In this document: positions 1 through 11,646 of the stretch, piece after piece
Layout: every line of letters begins with the position of its first letter
How positions within the stretch are numbered: the first letter of the stretch is position 1
From: Hormiphora californensis
Taxonomy: Eukaryota > Ctenophora > Tentaculata > Cydippida > Pleurobrachiidae
DNA: 64,000 nt
Assembly: GCA_020137815.1 (NCBI GenBank)
Contig: CM035354.1
Coordinates: 1,374,146 to 1,438,145, forward strand
Direction: 5' to 3'
Notes under the pieces: generated by a model
What the model saw: the letters and a program-made list of their open reading frames with translations, nothing else
Database searches by the model: none
Told to the model about the DNA's origin: nothing
Position numbers and translations under genes: made by a program

Positions 1-859
1 GCTGTGACTGCCACTACTGCAGTAGTCTACTACAATGTAATTACCCATCAATTCGTGTATGGTTTACGTTCCGTGGCTGGCAGCTCGACTTTGACTCAAA
101 ATACCTCATGGATCCACCATGGGACATACTAAATAAAGGAGTTCACTAAAACGGGTCTCAAAGTTTGTTGAGTAAGGGGTCTCAACGAGCTAAAGGAAGA
201 CCCTCCTTTACATGTAAAGGAGGAGGGTCGCGGGGCACGAAGAGAGGGTAGAACAAGGAAAGGAGAACCGAGAAGTTCAGTAAAATATCTTCCTGGTCGG
301 CCCCTGTTAGGGTATGGACAATGATCGTCCCGAATTAATGAAACTCTATCAAACATACACGGGGATATATTATTAGATGGACAAACGTCAAACTCAGCAG
401 CCTTTCAATCCTTGGTGCTCTGCGCTGACAACGATTTGTGCACTAAACAGTCAACGAAAGCATAATAAGTTGCTATTTGTGAAATTAAAGACGTAAATCT
501 GGTAAGCACTGTAGTCCCCTCACTCCTAAAGCAACTGAAGAGCTCTAAAACGAAACGAGAGCAAAAATTTGAAAAGTTTGTGAGAAAAAAAGAAAAAATC
601 TCGCTGAAAATTTCAGCTTGAATTCGCTTGCGCGCGCAATTAACTTCAATAGTTTCATGCGCGCCGCAGTAATGCATCGTTTTAAAATTATATTGCCGCC
701 GGAGGGAGAACAAAAGAACAAGACCATTTCTTTAGGTTTTCTACTCTTCGATGAGTAGTGAATAATAATACTATTATTAAATTATAAAATTACATAGATC
801 ATAAAATGATAAAAACAGGAGTCTTTCTTTTCGAGATCTCCCTGTGTGTCTGGTGTCTA
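1..859. other. No gene recognised; short hairpin at 208-237
   Basis: I see no exon with a recognisable protein here. A near-perfect inverted repeat at about 208-237 (GACCCTCCTTTACATGTAAA then GGAGGAGGGTC) could form a hairpin; its arm resembles short ACCCT/AGGGT inverted repeats elsewhere in the window. The last ~130 bases should hold the 3' UTR of RPA2, whose stop lies at 860-862. I did not find a clean AATAAA on the minus strand there. Confidence 0.4.
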
Positions 860-2766
860 TCAGCAGTGATCCGTCAGCTTGAAATGTTCGTCATCCACTG
901 TGCTGTAGATATGACCTTCATTGCTAAGGAACTCAATCGCAATCCGGATCTGGGGGAGGGAAACATTGATTATGACGTGGAATAACCCCTCGGAATTATT
1001 TGATATGATTTTAGAACTAGTGAGAGGCATTTAAAAACACTGTACAAACTACAAACTTTCTGGTAGGCCTTGATGCTCTGCCCACTGTTCTCTGCCAGCA
1101 AAATCTTGGTAAATACTCACGTCATTCATGGGCATGGAGGTCGTTGATTGTATATCCCTAACACTAAGTCCTGTTTGATTGTCAGGAGAACACTTCTTCA
1201 GTGCGCTATACACCTGGAGAGAATGGATTTGTTAAGATCTATCTCGGAGAATGGAAAACATTATGAACTCTGACAGAGAGGTTGAACAATTGGAGAACAG
1301 CCTCAGAGAATGTCAGGGGGTGGGGGAGGAGGGATAATACCTTGGTCTGTGTCATGGTCATTCCAGGCATGGATCCTCCCTCACTCTGAGCAGCACCGCC
1401 GTTATTGTTGAATGTTCCTGAGCACAAATCAAGGAGTTAGTTTGGTTTTTTACGAGGAGGACACTGTTTGACCAAATCTTCAAGTGTTGCACTACTTTCA
1501 ATTGACATGTTTCAAGCCCACGCAGGAAAACTCAAGAATGTTTATTGGTACAGACATAAGGAATCAAGACAGTTAACATAACCACTGTCCAACACTAACC
1601 TGCTGAGGAGACACCACCAGAGGCGGCCAGTTTAGATCCCATCTTAGGGGCCAGCTCCTTACCGCACATGAACCTAACCACAGAGAGTCTGTGAAGTAGG
1701 AACTCATTGTGGGACTTGATCTCCTTGATAGAGAACGCCATGATACTAGGTTGCTCCTTGACGAACCGGAGATGACCCACTACTCGGACGTAGCAGTTAC
1801 TACGGGGGAGGGCACTCGCATCCTGACATGAGAGGTTGGAATGTGAGGTTAACACATAGAGGTGTGAGGTTGAGAATCGGGTGTAACTGTAATTTACAGG
1901 GAAAGAGACCGGGGGATATAATAATTCGTGTTACCCTGCTTACATCATTATCGTTCAAGAATTTCCTAATGTAGAGGGGTTCCGGTGCTGTCCTGTCACA
2001 GATGTGATACTCGTAACAAGTTGATCCCTCAGTGATGTCCATAATGTAGCCTACCATTTCAACCTGCACAGGAGGGGTTATGACATGATGTAACCTACCA
2101 TCTCAACCTGGACAGGGTGAAGTGGGGTTATGGTGGGGTTATGACAAGATGTAACCTACCATCTCAACCTGGACAGGGTGAAGTGGGGTTATGGAATGGA
2201 AACAATCCTACTTGTATTACTACATTATCAGGACTTACCAAATGAAGATCAATGTTTTCCTTGAAGATGAACATGTCCTTATCAGCATTGTGAACAGCTC
2301 TCCTTATCATGCAGTTGGTTACGGGAGATAAACTCTCTGGCCTGTTATTCTGGGCTTTGCTGGCTGAAGGGGGGAGGTCACATCTCAATTAGAATACCAC
2401 ATGAATGAGGATCCTAGACAGTTTCTGTAGCAACAAGATGCACCTCAGTACTCTCTCTACTTACAACTCAAAGGTCCTACTACTCTCTCACTACTTACCG
2501 CCAGGGGAGGCTCCTGAAGTGTTGAACCCCCCTGCATCACCAAACCCTCCACTCTCTACTACTCTCCCATTACTCTCTCACTACTTACCACCAGGGGAGG
2601 CGCCTGAAGTGTTGAATCCCCCTGCATCACCAAACCCTCCACTCTCTACTACTCTCCCATTACTCTCTCACTACTTACCACCAGGGGAGGCTCCTGAAGT
2701 GTTGAATCCCCCTGCATCACCAAACCCTCCACCTGCCTGTGAACTACCAAAATCTCCTTGGAACAT
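860..2766 (-). CDS. RPA2: Replication protein A 32 kDa subunit (RPA2), 7 exons
   Basis: RPA2 is the middle subunit of the trimeric single-stranded DNA-binding complex used in nuclear DNA replication, repair and checkpoint signalling. Exons on the minus strand are 2766-2679, 2363-2239, 2063-1944, 1822-1600, 1417-1341, 1213-1121 and 949-860. They join in phase to 816 bases, giving 271 aa; the human protein has 270. Residues 1-29 are the short Gly/Ser-rich tail (start MFQGDFGSSQ), 45-170 the OB fold (VEMVGYIMDI, YVRVVGHLRF), 186-211 a linker, and 212-271 the C-terminal winged helix, ending in EFLSNEGHIYSTVDDEHFK, nearly identical to the vertebrate wing. All introns have GT-AG ends. Tandem repeats cover the donor of exon 1 and the acceptor of exon 3, so alternative splice sites are possible. 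The start is the only ATG ahead of the glycine-rich tail. Confidence 0.93.
2048..2195. repeat. Tandem duplication over the acceptor of RPA2 exon 3
   Basis: The string CCTACCAT(T/C)TCAACCTG occurs at 2050, 2094 and 2154. On the minus strand each copy reads pyrimidines-CAG|GTTGA(A/G)ATGGTAGG, that is, the acceptor and first codons (VEMVG) of RPA2 exon 3. Only the innermost copy continues into the exon; the other two lie in the intron as intact-looking decoy acceptors. Spacing is about 44 and 60 bases. Confidence 0.85.
2486..2750. repeat. 88 bp repeat, three copies, over the donor of RPA2 exon 1
   Basis: Copies start at 2486, 2574 and 2662, exactly 88 bases apart. Each contains, on the minus strand, the last ~55 bases of exon 1 (encoding FGDAGGFNTSGASPG) followed by a consensus GTAAGT donor. 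The copy at 2662 is joined to the ATG; the other two lie downstream in intron 1 with few substitutions. They could act as alternative exon ends or decoys. Confidence 0.9.
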
Positions 2767-2784
2767 TCTAGTAACAAGTGTTAG

Positions 2785-3172
2785 GGAACTTTGTGTGATA
2801 TCGTGTTAGGACGTGTTAGGGAATTTTAGTGTGATATCGTGTTAGGGAATTTTAGTGTGATATGGTGTTAGGGAATTTTAGTGTGATATCGTGTTAGGGA
2901 ATGTTAGTGTGATATCGTGTTAGGGAATTTTAGTGTGATATCGTGTTAGGGAATGTTAGTGTGATATCGTGTTAGGGAATGTTAGTGTGATATCGTGTTA
3001 GGGAATGTTAGTGTGATATCGTGTTAGGGAATGTTAGTGTGATATCGTGTTAGGGAATGTTAGTGTGATATCGTGTTAGGGAATTTTAGTGTGATATCGT
3101 GTTAGGGAATGTTAGTGTGATATCGTGTTAGGGAATGTTAGTGTGATATCGTGTTAGGGAATGTTAGGAGGA
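2785..3172. repeat. 26 bp minisatellite upstream of RPA2
   Basis: About 14 tandem copies of GTGATATCGTGTTAGGGAAT followed by (G/T)TTAGT, a 26-base unit, with very few changes between copies. It begins only ~20 bases upstream of the RPA2 start codon, so it occupies the expected 5' UTR or promoter. The low divergence suggests recent expansion. Confidence 0.92.
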
Positions 3173-3471
3173 ATTCATTGGAAAATGTTTTATGACGAGA
3201 TCGGGGGACTGAGGAGAGAGAGCTCAGAGAGTTTACTAACATTATCGAGTAAACAGAGACAAATGTTGCGATTAAACGAAAAAGAAACAAACAAACAAAT
3301 CCCTTGCTCGACCCTGCTTCACTGCGTCCCAATTCCGGGAAATGTAAAGAGGGTTAGAACATAACAACAAATCCAACGGTGAGATGATGTACCCCTTGGT
3401 ATCGAAGACACCTCAGTCCTCACGTGCGTGCTGGCAAGGGGTAACTTCGTAACCAAATGTACCCCACTATA
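3173..3471. other. Spacer between RPA2 and EIF2D
   Basis: No exon recognised. It includes the 3' UTR of EIF2D (stop at 3472-3474) and presumably part of the RPA2 promoter. The segment around 3300-3360 carries TTGCTCGACCCTGC and AGGGTTAGAACATAAC, a pair of motifs repeated elsewhere in the window. Around 3430-3455 is CTGGCAAGGGGTAACTTCG, whose inverted relative lies at 4630-4665. Confidence 0.4.
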
Positions 3472-6400
3472 TCATTGAGAAGATACAAATGTTTTAGGTA
3501 TCTTATACTCAGTTAACAGAAGTTTAGTAGCATGTTTCCTCGCATCACCCTGTACGAGCACCTCCTCACCCTTCACACCCTGCACTACACACGCACTGGA
3601 CGATTGTAGTAGTTGGAGTTTTTGGGCCAGCTCCTTGCCCTCTATTCCAAAGATTGAAAAGTTTGAGATGAGGGTCACCACTTTGTTTCCCGTCCTTTTC
3701 TCCACCTTGTACTGTATTGGAGGCAACTTTCCCTTTACAGTAATGGGAATGCGACCAGGGAGAGAGATCACGTAACACTGCCCAAAGGCTTGCTCCGCTC
3801 TTTGCATCACATCGTTCCATTTGCATCTCACGTCCTTGATCTTGGAAAGATCTGCTAGGTGAGGGTCTAGGGTTATCCGTGATTTGTCGCCATCCAGAAC
3901 GAGGTTTTGTTGTCGGATGTAGTTAGTTAGACTTGCTCTGATTTCCTTCCGTGTGAGGATGTCACCCTTTTTATAGCCTGCGGAAACAGAGGTTTTTGTA
4001 GCCTGTGTGGAAACATAAGTTGAGAAAGAGGGATTTATTTCTTGGTCTGACAGTAACATAATAAGAACTGTGCAAAAGCTAGACCGTATCATATGAAACA
4101 ATGAAAGCTGCAAAACCTACCAAACTTAGAAAAGAATTTAGCAGCATGTGCGTTACAAGTGAATGCCTGAACAACAGCTATATCTTCCTCCTCTTCATCC
4201 TCCTCCTCCTCCTCTTTCTCCAGTCTCTTGATACCACGAAGTAGCAGGTGGGTGAAGTTGATTTCAGTGATACTCTGTACACCTGGGCGAGGGGGGGGGG
4301 GGGTCATGGGAGTGGGGTTATACACTGTATAATATACAGTGAGGATGGGAGATGTGTTACGGAGGATCAAACATTAATATTGGAAGAGTGGCCATCCCTT
4401 TTAGTATCAGAATGGAGGATAATCTAATGAGAAGAGTGTCTCAATTCTTGCTTGCTTGTTCTTTATGTTCTAACCCTCGGAGTGATAGGGTCGAACAAGG
4501 CAAACCTTTCTTCTGCTCCTTCACGGTTAGTAATCCAGTCTCCTGTAGTTCCTTCAGGAGTGTCCCCAACTTCTTCCACTTGGTATGCTTTATCTCAACT
4601 TGGTGTTCACAGCATCCCTAAATAATGGTTTGGTAACAAAGTTACCCCTCCCTTGCCAGCACGCGAAGGGGTAAATAACGGTTTGGTAAGAATTAATCAG
4701 TGCCAGTTGCAACCCTACAACTTATGGGAAGCAACATATGCTAACATGTCAAATGTTCTGTTCAGAAAACTGAATTATTGCACTGGAGAAGGTTGGCGAC
4801 AGCCTCCAGTGTTTACGAATAAAAGGATTACTCACCTTTACATGCTGACTATAAAAAGCGCTCGTTAAAATAGGCAGATCCGTCTTCTTGATACTTGTCT
4901 TAATGGCCCGATAACATCCCTCTAATAGTATCTGGTCCTTGTTTAACTCCTCCTCTTCTTCTTCTACTGTTGCTTCCATTTCTCCGAGTTGTTCAGTTAT
5001 CTCTGTTACCCCATCTTGCTCCTCAGAGGCGGTAGTGGGTTGCTCATCTTCAACTCTGGTTTCTTCAGCTAAAACTGTAAAATGGTAAGTGGTTTTAGTT
5101 GCCAACAATTTGAAGTAGTTTCTCTCTAATTTCGTCGAGAGCATAACACTTGCCTTGTTTGAACAAAACAACATTTCAAACAATATAAACCTACCAGGGA
5201 ATTCTTCTTGAGACTGTGAAACATTATAATCAGGTAGCGGGAGCTGCGGCATCTTATCTTTAGGTCCAAAATGCCACAGTTGATCAAGATAAACTTGGTA
5301 GACAATAATCCCCTTGCCTTTCATGCCTGCTGCCAAGGCCTCTCCCCTGCCCACTGCCCAAATACCTACTGCCATAGCTGCTCCTGAGTTAGTCGAGCAT
5401 ACTGAGACTACCTGGAGAGGGAGAGTAACGGTTTGAGGACCATCAGGCGAGCCAAGTCTTGAATTGACCAAATTGCAGTCCCGCTTTTTGAAGCCACAAC
5501 TCGGGTCCGCGCGTCATTTTGGCGCTTCTACAGGAGTTCCAGGGGGGCCTTTCAGTTTAAGAGTGTCTTCGCGCGTTACAGTCAGAGTCTAGTGAGCTTG
5601 TCGGCAACACTGGGACACAAAATGTGTCGCAACGCCACAGTTAACATTAATGAATTAATATTCTATCGATAATGAATCATGAAACATGATGATGAGTTGA
5701 TAAACACAGTTCACACAACATTCTCTACTCACATCTCCAGCCTGCCAGTCAGCAGGTAAAGAATGGTGAAGTATGCCTGGTAACATAACATCAGCTCCAC
5801 CAACAAGCCTATCCAGAACATTTAGGGGCACCATAACACGGGGCACTGGGGAATACGATGTTACACATTTGGACTGGTGCCAATATTAATCACTTACACA
5901 GATCAGGCACTTTCCAAAGTGTGTAGACAGTTGGGATTGGGATTTCACCTTCCAGGGTCACAAACATTGGTGTCTTATCGAGGCAGTGAACCTGGAAAAT
6001 ACACACTTATTGTTGAAAAATGTAGAGAGCTAAAAACTTAACTGAACTGTTCGTACTGCCTCGACAGTCTACGTTAAAAACGGTTCAAAAACATCTCCCG
6101 TATTGAATCCTTGAGTGCTCGGATGATAGATGCGCTCTTCAAAAACTAACTACCTCAATCATTCCCAGGGTTGTATCATGGGGTAGAACTCTAGTGATTG
6201 TAATGTTGGCCTTGTTGCTAAGTAGCTCACTAATCTCAGGGTGACTGGAGAAACATTGCTCAACTAGAGCACGGAACTTCTTCCTGTTGTGGAAATATTT
6301 GGGTCAGGGGATTTGGGTCAGGGGATTTGGGTCAGGGGATTTGGGTCAGGAGATTTGGGTCAGGGGATTTGGGTCAGGAGATTTGGGCCAGGGGATTTGG

Positions 6401-6730
6401 GTCAGGAGATTTGGGTCAGGGGATTTTCTGTTCGAGATTTGGGCCAGGAGATTTGGGTCAGGAGATTTGGGTCAGGAGATTTGGGTCAGGGGATTTGGGT
6501 CAGGGGATTTGGGTCAGGGCCCAGGGGATTGGAGTCAGGAAGTTTTCTGTTACAGATTTGGGCCAGGAAATTTTGACTCTTTTAAATTTCACCGTGCAGT
6601 GAGACAGTGTCGAACAAGGTCATGGGATTTCGTTAAAGGAGATTGGACCCCAGGAGATTTTTAGTTTCACTTACTTCTCTGAAGATTTTAGCTGAACGCT
6701 GGACTTTACTCGAAATGATTTGATAAACAT
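3472..6730 (-). CDS. EIF2D: Eukaryotic translation initiation factor 2D (ligatin), 9 exons
   Basis: eIF2D is a cytosolic factor that delivers tRNA to the ribosomal P site independently of GTP and helps recycle 40S subunits. Exons on the minus strand are 6730-6675, 6283-6154, 5991-5898, 5845-5733, 5411-5195, 5068-4836, 4617-4506, 4282-4121 and 3977-3472. All join in phase to 1,623 bases, 540 aa (human 584). Residues 1-90 are the pre-PUA region (MFIKSFRVKSS, VYTLWKVPDL), 93-180 the PUA domain (RLVGGADVMLPG, AAMAVGIWAVGRGEAL, GMKGKGIIVYQVYLDQLW), then an acidic linker of Glu runs, a SWIB-like part around 255-400 and the C-terminal SUI1 fold (KKVTLISNFSIFGI is frame-consistent with KVVTLISNFSIFGI). 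The exon 7 donor is a weak GTTTGC, chosen because it keeps phase and matches the family across the join (KKGVQSI). A 14 bp minisatellite fills intron 1. Confidence 0.92.
4440..4506. repeat. Short inverted repeat at the exon 7 donor of EIF2D
   Basis: On the minus strand intron 7 opens with GTTTGCCTTGTTCGACCCT, and about ten bases later reads AGGGTTAGAACATAA. The ACCCT/AGGGT arms can pair. The same pair of words occurs near 3300-3355, 9632-9660, 14889 and 18971-19026, suggesting a small dispersed element; here it begins within a few bases of the splice donor. Confidence 0.5.
6293..6560. repeat. 14 bp minisatellite in EIF2D intron 1
   Basis: About 18 copies of GGATTTGGGTCAGG with point variants, interrupted by one imperfect stretch near 6420-6440. 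It starts roughly ten bases upstream of the exon 2 acceptor on the minus strand, where it supplies a C-rich tract (CCTGACCCAAAT) in place of an ordinary polypyrimidine run. The open frames through it are repeat artefacts. Confidence 0.9.
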
Positions 6731-7084
6731 TTGAACATTGCTAAAACAAGTTTAGTTTGATTAAAAGGGAGATATGTAATCACTTGACCTGGTTTAGAGT
6801 TTGTAGCCAAATCTCATATAATTATTAAATCTTACGTGATTCAGTGTAGGTGAAGTTGGAGGGCTGGTGAGTGAGCTGTAGATCTTGTGTTCTGATAAAA
6901 TGTCATCAATCTATTTGGGAGAGAGGGAGAGTGAGTGTTGATGGAAGGGGGGGGGGGGGCTGTGAAAGGGTTATAAATAATGACACACTCATCTGTATGA
7001 AATATAAATGAACATGAAATATGATAATGAATGAACACGTTGAACTGTCCACATCCAATTTAAGAGGAAGTAGCCAGGGACTTG
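6731..7084. other. EIF2D upstream region, no exon recognised
   Basis: The region upstream of the EIF2D start codon. A homopolymer G run lies near 6948-6958. I see no protein match on either strand and no clear TATA box. Confidence 0.4.
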
Positions 7085-7200
7085 AGAGCCTCTTATCTCT
7101 CCAACTCTCTCTCTCTCTCTCTCTTCACAGCCCTGTAATGCCCGATGCAATATTGAGTTTCATAAATTGAAGCTCATTGAACAAGACTGTGGTAGACTGT
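7085..7200. repeat. Partial duplicate of hAT-derived sequence
   Basis: The tail of this block, with CATTGAACAAGACTGTGGTA and GACTGTAAAACCT, repeats 7560-7660 at high identity. Both copies are preceded by a CT-rich run and CACAG. It looks like a local duplication of about 100 bases ~475 bases away, inside or at the edge of the degraded hAT element. Confidence 0.7.
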
Positions 7201-8105
7201 AAAACCTCGTAACTGAGGTATGGTAGTAAGTCAGGTCGAGTTCAAGCTGTTAGGTGTTGAACATTCCACCATATAATGGCAATTCCATCAAAATTCTAAC
7301 CATATTTTTTACGTTACAGGTTTTATCGAAGATGTTGACGAAGGTGAAGTTAGATAAATCTTCAAATCTCCATCCAATCTCTGTAACCACTGACCAGATG
7401 AGTCCCCCGTGTAGCTCCCTCCAATGATCCTCACCTGTGACCCAGAGTGCTCTCAACATTCAACAACGAAGGCATCAAGTGTCCCGGGGACAGCAGCTCT
7501 TTCCCCCTCTCGTTCGACCCTCCAGTCCTTCTGAACAGATCGTCGAAGTTTTCTGCCATCTTCTCTAATCTCTCTCCACAGGCCTAATTGCCGATGCAAT
7601 GTTCACTTTCATAGATTGAACCTCATTGAACAAGACTGTGGTAGACTGTAAAACCTTGTGTAACGCATTGCTAATAAAGATAAACTCAAAATCGTCCATT
7701 TGCCTCAAGAAACCTGTGGCCTGGGACTTGCTTGAATCATCAAAGCCCCCCCTAACAATGGTGTGGAAGGTCTCTTTCAGTTTGTCCCTATTCAGTATCA
7801 CATATGAAACAGCTCTCGAACGGTAAGACCAACGTGTTTCGCTGCTGGTGGGGGGATGGCTGCATTTTAACACATCAGATCTGAGTGGTGATGAGTGGAA
7901 GTAGCTTGCCAGGGACTTGAGAGTAACCAGGGACCTAGTGCACTCATTACTCAATAGAATTTCCAATTGAATCACCGAGTCGATGAGCCATACAATGAGT
8001 GTAGCTAGCTATTGGAACATCCTTCCTAATCAGGGCTTGGAGTCCAGCATGAATTCCGGACACAAGGGAGGCCCCATCGGATATCTGATTAGTCCCCCCT
8101 GGCAT
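7190..8105 (-). pseudogene. Degraded hAT-type (ZMYM1-like) transposase fragment
   Basis: On the minus strand three blocks resemble the central and C-terminal part of hAT-related transposases of the ZMYM/TTF-zinc-finger group. They are SDGASLVSGIHAG...YTHCMAHRLGDS (about 8100-7965), SSETRWSYRSRAVSYVI and FLRQMDDFEFIF (about 7960-7570), and RFEDLSNFTFVNIF (about 7370-7310). In the family these correspond to the segment around the catalytic Asp, the CxxH-type HC.AHRL motif and the DTRW motif. Stop codons and frame changes separate the blocks, and no N-terminal zinc finger or C-terminal dimerisation block is visible. I treat it as a dead copy. It abuts another degraded element at about 8105. Confidence 0.7.
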
Positions 8106-10687
8106 CCTTGTGAAGGGTATAATTGTGAGGGTGAGCAAAGTAGCTGTTAAAAGTAACCACACCGAGGAGCAGCTCCTTTTCAGACGCGGTTAAAAATGTC
8201 GCACCATTTATCAGCGGGACCTCAAATAGCAGGTGGTTGGCACCTTTCTCAATGACCGGTTGTCGCCGAATCCTTGTTTGAACCTAAGAAAATTGTTTTA
8301 TGTTAGACCAGTTTTGTACTTGTTTTAAACTTTCCAACCTAACCCCGTACATTCCCCAGGATTTACCCGATGGTATATGTGGACGATATACGTGGCAAGT
8401 TTGTTGAGGACCGGGTGGCCTGGGGCTGGGGTTGCCACATACAGTCTAATCATCCTATATAATGCAGTCGTAAACCATCTGACGTTGTGGATTTTAGCAA
8501 TCCTGAGTCCTTTCAGGTCCTCGGAAATCTCCTCCGAACCTGAACAAAAATGGTTAGTCAAACAAGAAAACTTAGATTTGAGAGCTAGTTAAAAATTACC
8601 CCCAATTACCCTAGTATCAATCACTTGATCCTCTCGTCGCTCACCTTTCGTTGCAGCCATTCGGGTGCGCTTATAATAGGGATGTACCTAGTAATCTCCC
8701 GATCCCACAGGTCCGTTGATAGTTCTTCCTCGATTGTGTCCCAACCATTGGGGTCTTTCGCAGGACCCGAGAGACCGACATCAGACTTCGTAAAAATCCC
8801 CAGATCCTCAGTCAAGTGTTTGAATGGCAGTTCATTGTGGTGGATCAAGCACACATTGAACTGGAGCGTTCTCACGGCCAGGGACTGAAAATGTGCCAGC
8901 GCTCCCACTTCCCTTCCAAGCAGGATACCCCGTGCAGGAAGTTGGGGCATACATTGGAGATGTACCAATGGGTGGTTGTGACCATATCCCGGGACCAGGC
9001 AGGACACCCCTGACCCCATGCAGGAAGTTAGGGCATACGTTGGAGATGTACCTGAAACATGGTATAGGTGTTACATTTTCATGAGAGGATGGAATTTACA
9101 AAAACAAGTACTTGGTGATATCAGTATATTGAAAGGGAAATATCACTTACGCCATTCGTTTCCTGCCGGGGTCCTCCTCCATGGACACGGAAGAGGAGCG
9201 TTGAATCTGACAAACAACTCTCTCTGACACCGGTCGTTAGTGCCATTTCAATCCTTGTTGAAGAACCTTGGCTTGTGTAGCACCTCTATACAGGACCCTA
9301 CTGTCTCGACAATAGCCTCTGATCCTGCGATGGATAGCAGTTTGACCAACACCTCCCTCAGGCCAATGGGACATTTCTTCTCGCGGATTATCTCCTGGAG
9401 GCGCCGATCAAATGGGATATGAGCAGGGTAGTCAACAATATCCGCTTTTAGTTGGTCCACCGCTTCCGGCCGCAGATGACTGAAAATAGAAAGGGTTAAA
9501 ATCAGTTTTGGCAATGACAAAAAATTCCTAAAAATGAAATTTCATGAAACCTCCGGACCGGAAACATATCCAATATACATGAAAATTTGGGATTGACATA
9601 GAAAATACCCAAAAAACATTTTAGTTGCCTTGTTCGACCCTAAAATAAAAAGGTTTGAACAAAACAACATTTTAGCAAAGTCTCAGCACCAGCAGAAAAT
9701 TCCTTCTGGTAGTTTTGATGCCAAAAACACACTTCCGGGGGTGCTAGAGCTCCAAAACCCCCAGGAACCTTGAATGAGGGTATAGAATAGTCCAAGTATC
9801 AAGTTTCATGACCTAATCTTGTCAACTTTTTTCTGGGTGAAGCCCAACGCTTGGAAAGATCCCATATGAACACCCTGTATGTTCAATCCACACAATTATT
9901 GTGCTTATAATAATAAATAAATTAGTATTATGTGGAATGCTACCTACCTAATGCTAGTATGAAGAGCTTCAAGACCCAGGAGGAATTTGTAACGGTCAGT
10001 CAACTCTTTGTGTTGCTGAACATGCTCCTGGGACAACTGATTTTTTGCTCTTTTACTCGCGTTCCTCTCTTTAGCCCTGTAGAACTTTTCGTACATAGTC
10101 GTTGAATCCTCTCATCTATCACTTTCTTATTCTCTTCCCTCCTCCGTCACAAGTGTGGAATTGGTGAATGGATTAACCACTACTATATTTGTCCCTGGAC
10201 CCTGTGATACAATTACATTATCTAGGGACAGTAAACATGGTTGAAGAAAACAGTGAATTAGCATTGCTAATAGCAAAACATAAGTAAGACTAGGTCATGT
10301 GCCCTAGAAAATTTACAGACATACCGACAGATGCAGAGAGACTTACTGCTACTAGCAGACTGCTGTTGTTGGGTAGGGGGTTGAGGGCATACTGCAGGTA
10401 CAGTCTGGTTCTCTGGCTCTGGCTTTCCTTTCCCAGTTCCCTTTACCGTGGTAGCAGCTGTCTCTGATGCTGTAGAGAAAGATTCCATATTTATTAAGGG
10501 GCCACCTTAAAATTAACGTAGTAGCTAGGGTATAACTGAATTACTTGATTGATATAGAATTGCTATCAAAATCAAAATGGTACCCACCCTGGGAGTCACA
10601 GTCCGCAGGGTAGGTGATATCAATTTCACCACCCCAAAGATGTTCGTCCACATTAACAGTTTTGTTGTGGTGGTCGATCTCCTCCAT
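8106..10687 (-). pseudogene. Multi-exon gene-like remnant of a multicopy invertebrate family
   Basis: Minus-strand blocks with GT-AG borders run from a start at 10687 (MEEIDHHNKTVNVDEHLWGG, exon 10687-10588) through 10469-10348 (Gln/Pro-rich), about 10125-9957 (YEKFYRAKERNASKRAKNQL), about 9480-9148, 9019-8624 and 8540-8110. The last two contain FNVCLIHHNELPFKHL, HNVRWFTTALYRMIRLYVAT and VVTFNSYFAHPHNYTLH. I recognise these as a family of unknown function that I recall as multicopy in cnidarian and arthropod genomes, so probably mobile. An in-frame TGA follows FFNKD near 9250, and a stop ends the block at about 8621. A half foldback element and hAT sequence lie within or beside it. Joining of the first two exons to the rest is uncertain. 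Confidence 0.5.
9556..9877. mobile_element. Single arm of the foldback element seen complete at 60930-61575
   Basis: The sequence from the CATGAAAATTTGGGATTGACA region through AAGATCCCATATGAACACCCTG closely matches the right arm of the palindromic element at 60930-61575. The outer end CACCCTG|TA is the same. Only one arm is present, so this is either a truncated copy or a solo arm. It sits in an intron-like gap of the preceding remnant, where it also carries CCTTGTTCGACCCT. Confidence 0.75.
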
Positions 10688-11646
10688 TATATTATTATTA
10701 AGCCTCCAAGTTTGGAAATATGCATTGCTAAGTGAAGTACAGATTGGTTATAAAGTTGATTAGTTTGATTTGATTTGGTTCGACTGTACCTCGCACTGCG
10801 CCCCGAAGGTGCCTGGCTCAAGTGGTACTGTTGTATCCGTCTGTCGTCGGTGACATTGTCTTGAGCATAGCTCAGTAAGGTGTTCAGGTCTGTCTTTGTA
10901 GTTGTTTAGTTGTTTGTTAACGTATTTGTGTTGATTCTACCTTCCTTTGGATGTATCCTTGTCTACGATGAGGGTAATGGGACATCTTATTCCTAATTCC
11001 TTGAACACGGCACAAGGCCTTTGCAGAAGATAGAAGTTCTGCCAAGATATAATGTGTGCCTGAAGGACAGATCTGTCATGTGGGACCCGTCCCACACCTA
11101 CAGAATTTCCGACTTTCCCCCTAACTGGTCGGCCACATGTTCTGCGAAGTGCACATTGATGACCACCCCTCCAATGATCCACTAACGTACTACCCATGGG
11201 TGATCAGGCCAGGAAATCTACTCTTCAGGAAACCCTGGACACATAACCGGCCGAGGAAAAAAGTGACAGAAACCGCCGAGGAAAAAGTCACAAATTCCAG
11301 CTGAAACGTGAACTAAACAAGGTCGCGCGGCGCGGTTTGTATTTGCGCGCTACCACTGAACCTCGCGCTGAGATCTTCATCAGGTTGTCATCGCGCGTTC
11401 CGCTTTTCAACATTTCACACAGCGTACCGCCGTGTCACTGCAGCAGCAGCCTGCAAAATCGAACGATATCGAGGGAGACAAGAGAGATAACAATAAACCC
11501 GGGCAGCTTGGAAGTCGTAAAAACTAAAATGCAACATGAAAATCGTTTAAACACATACACACACTGGAGCTGTAGTAGATAGAATACAATTAACATAGAA
11601 TGTAAAAACACCCAGATATATCACTTCTTTTACACACACATTCATT
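10688..11646. other. Spacer downstream of STARD3, no gene assigned
   Basis: A minus-strand open stretch at 10937-11197 has no family I recognise. A second minus frame nearby reads WIIGGVVINVHFAEHVADQLGGK before a stop; I could not place it. GC-rich blocks occur at 11316-11350. The 3' UTR of STARD3 should begin below 11647. Confidence 0.35.

Noticed and set aside
2405-2809. Plus-strand frame of 134 codons with a triplicated proline-rich segment
   Set aside because: It is the antisense of the 88-base repeat at RPA2 exon 1; the minus strand has the real exon.
6287-6664. Three overlapping frames with repeats like GSGDLGQEIWVR, resembling a repeat protein
   Set aside because: They are the three readings of a 14-base minisatellite inside EIF2D intron 1; no start, splice or composition support.
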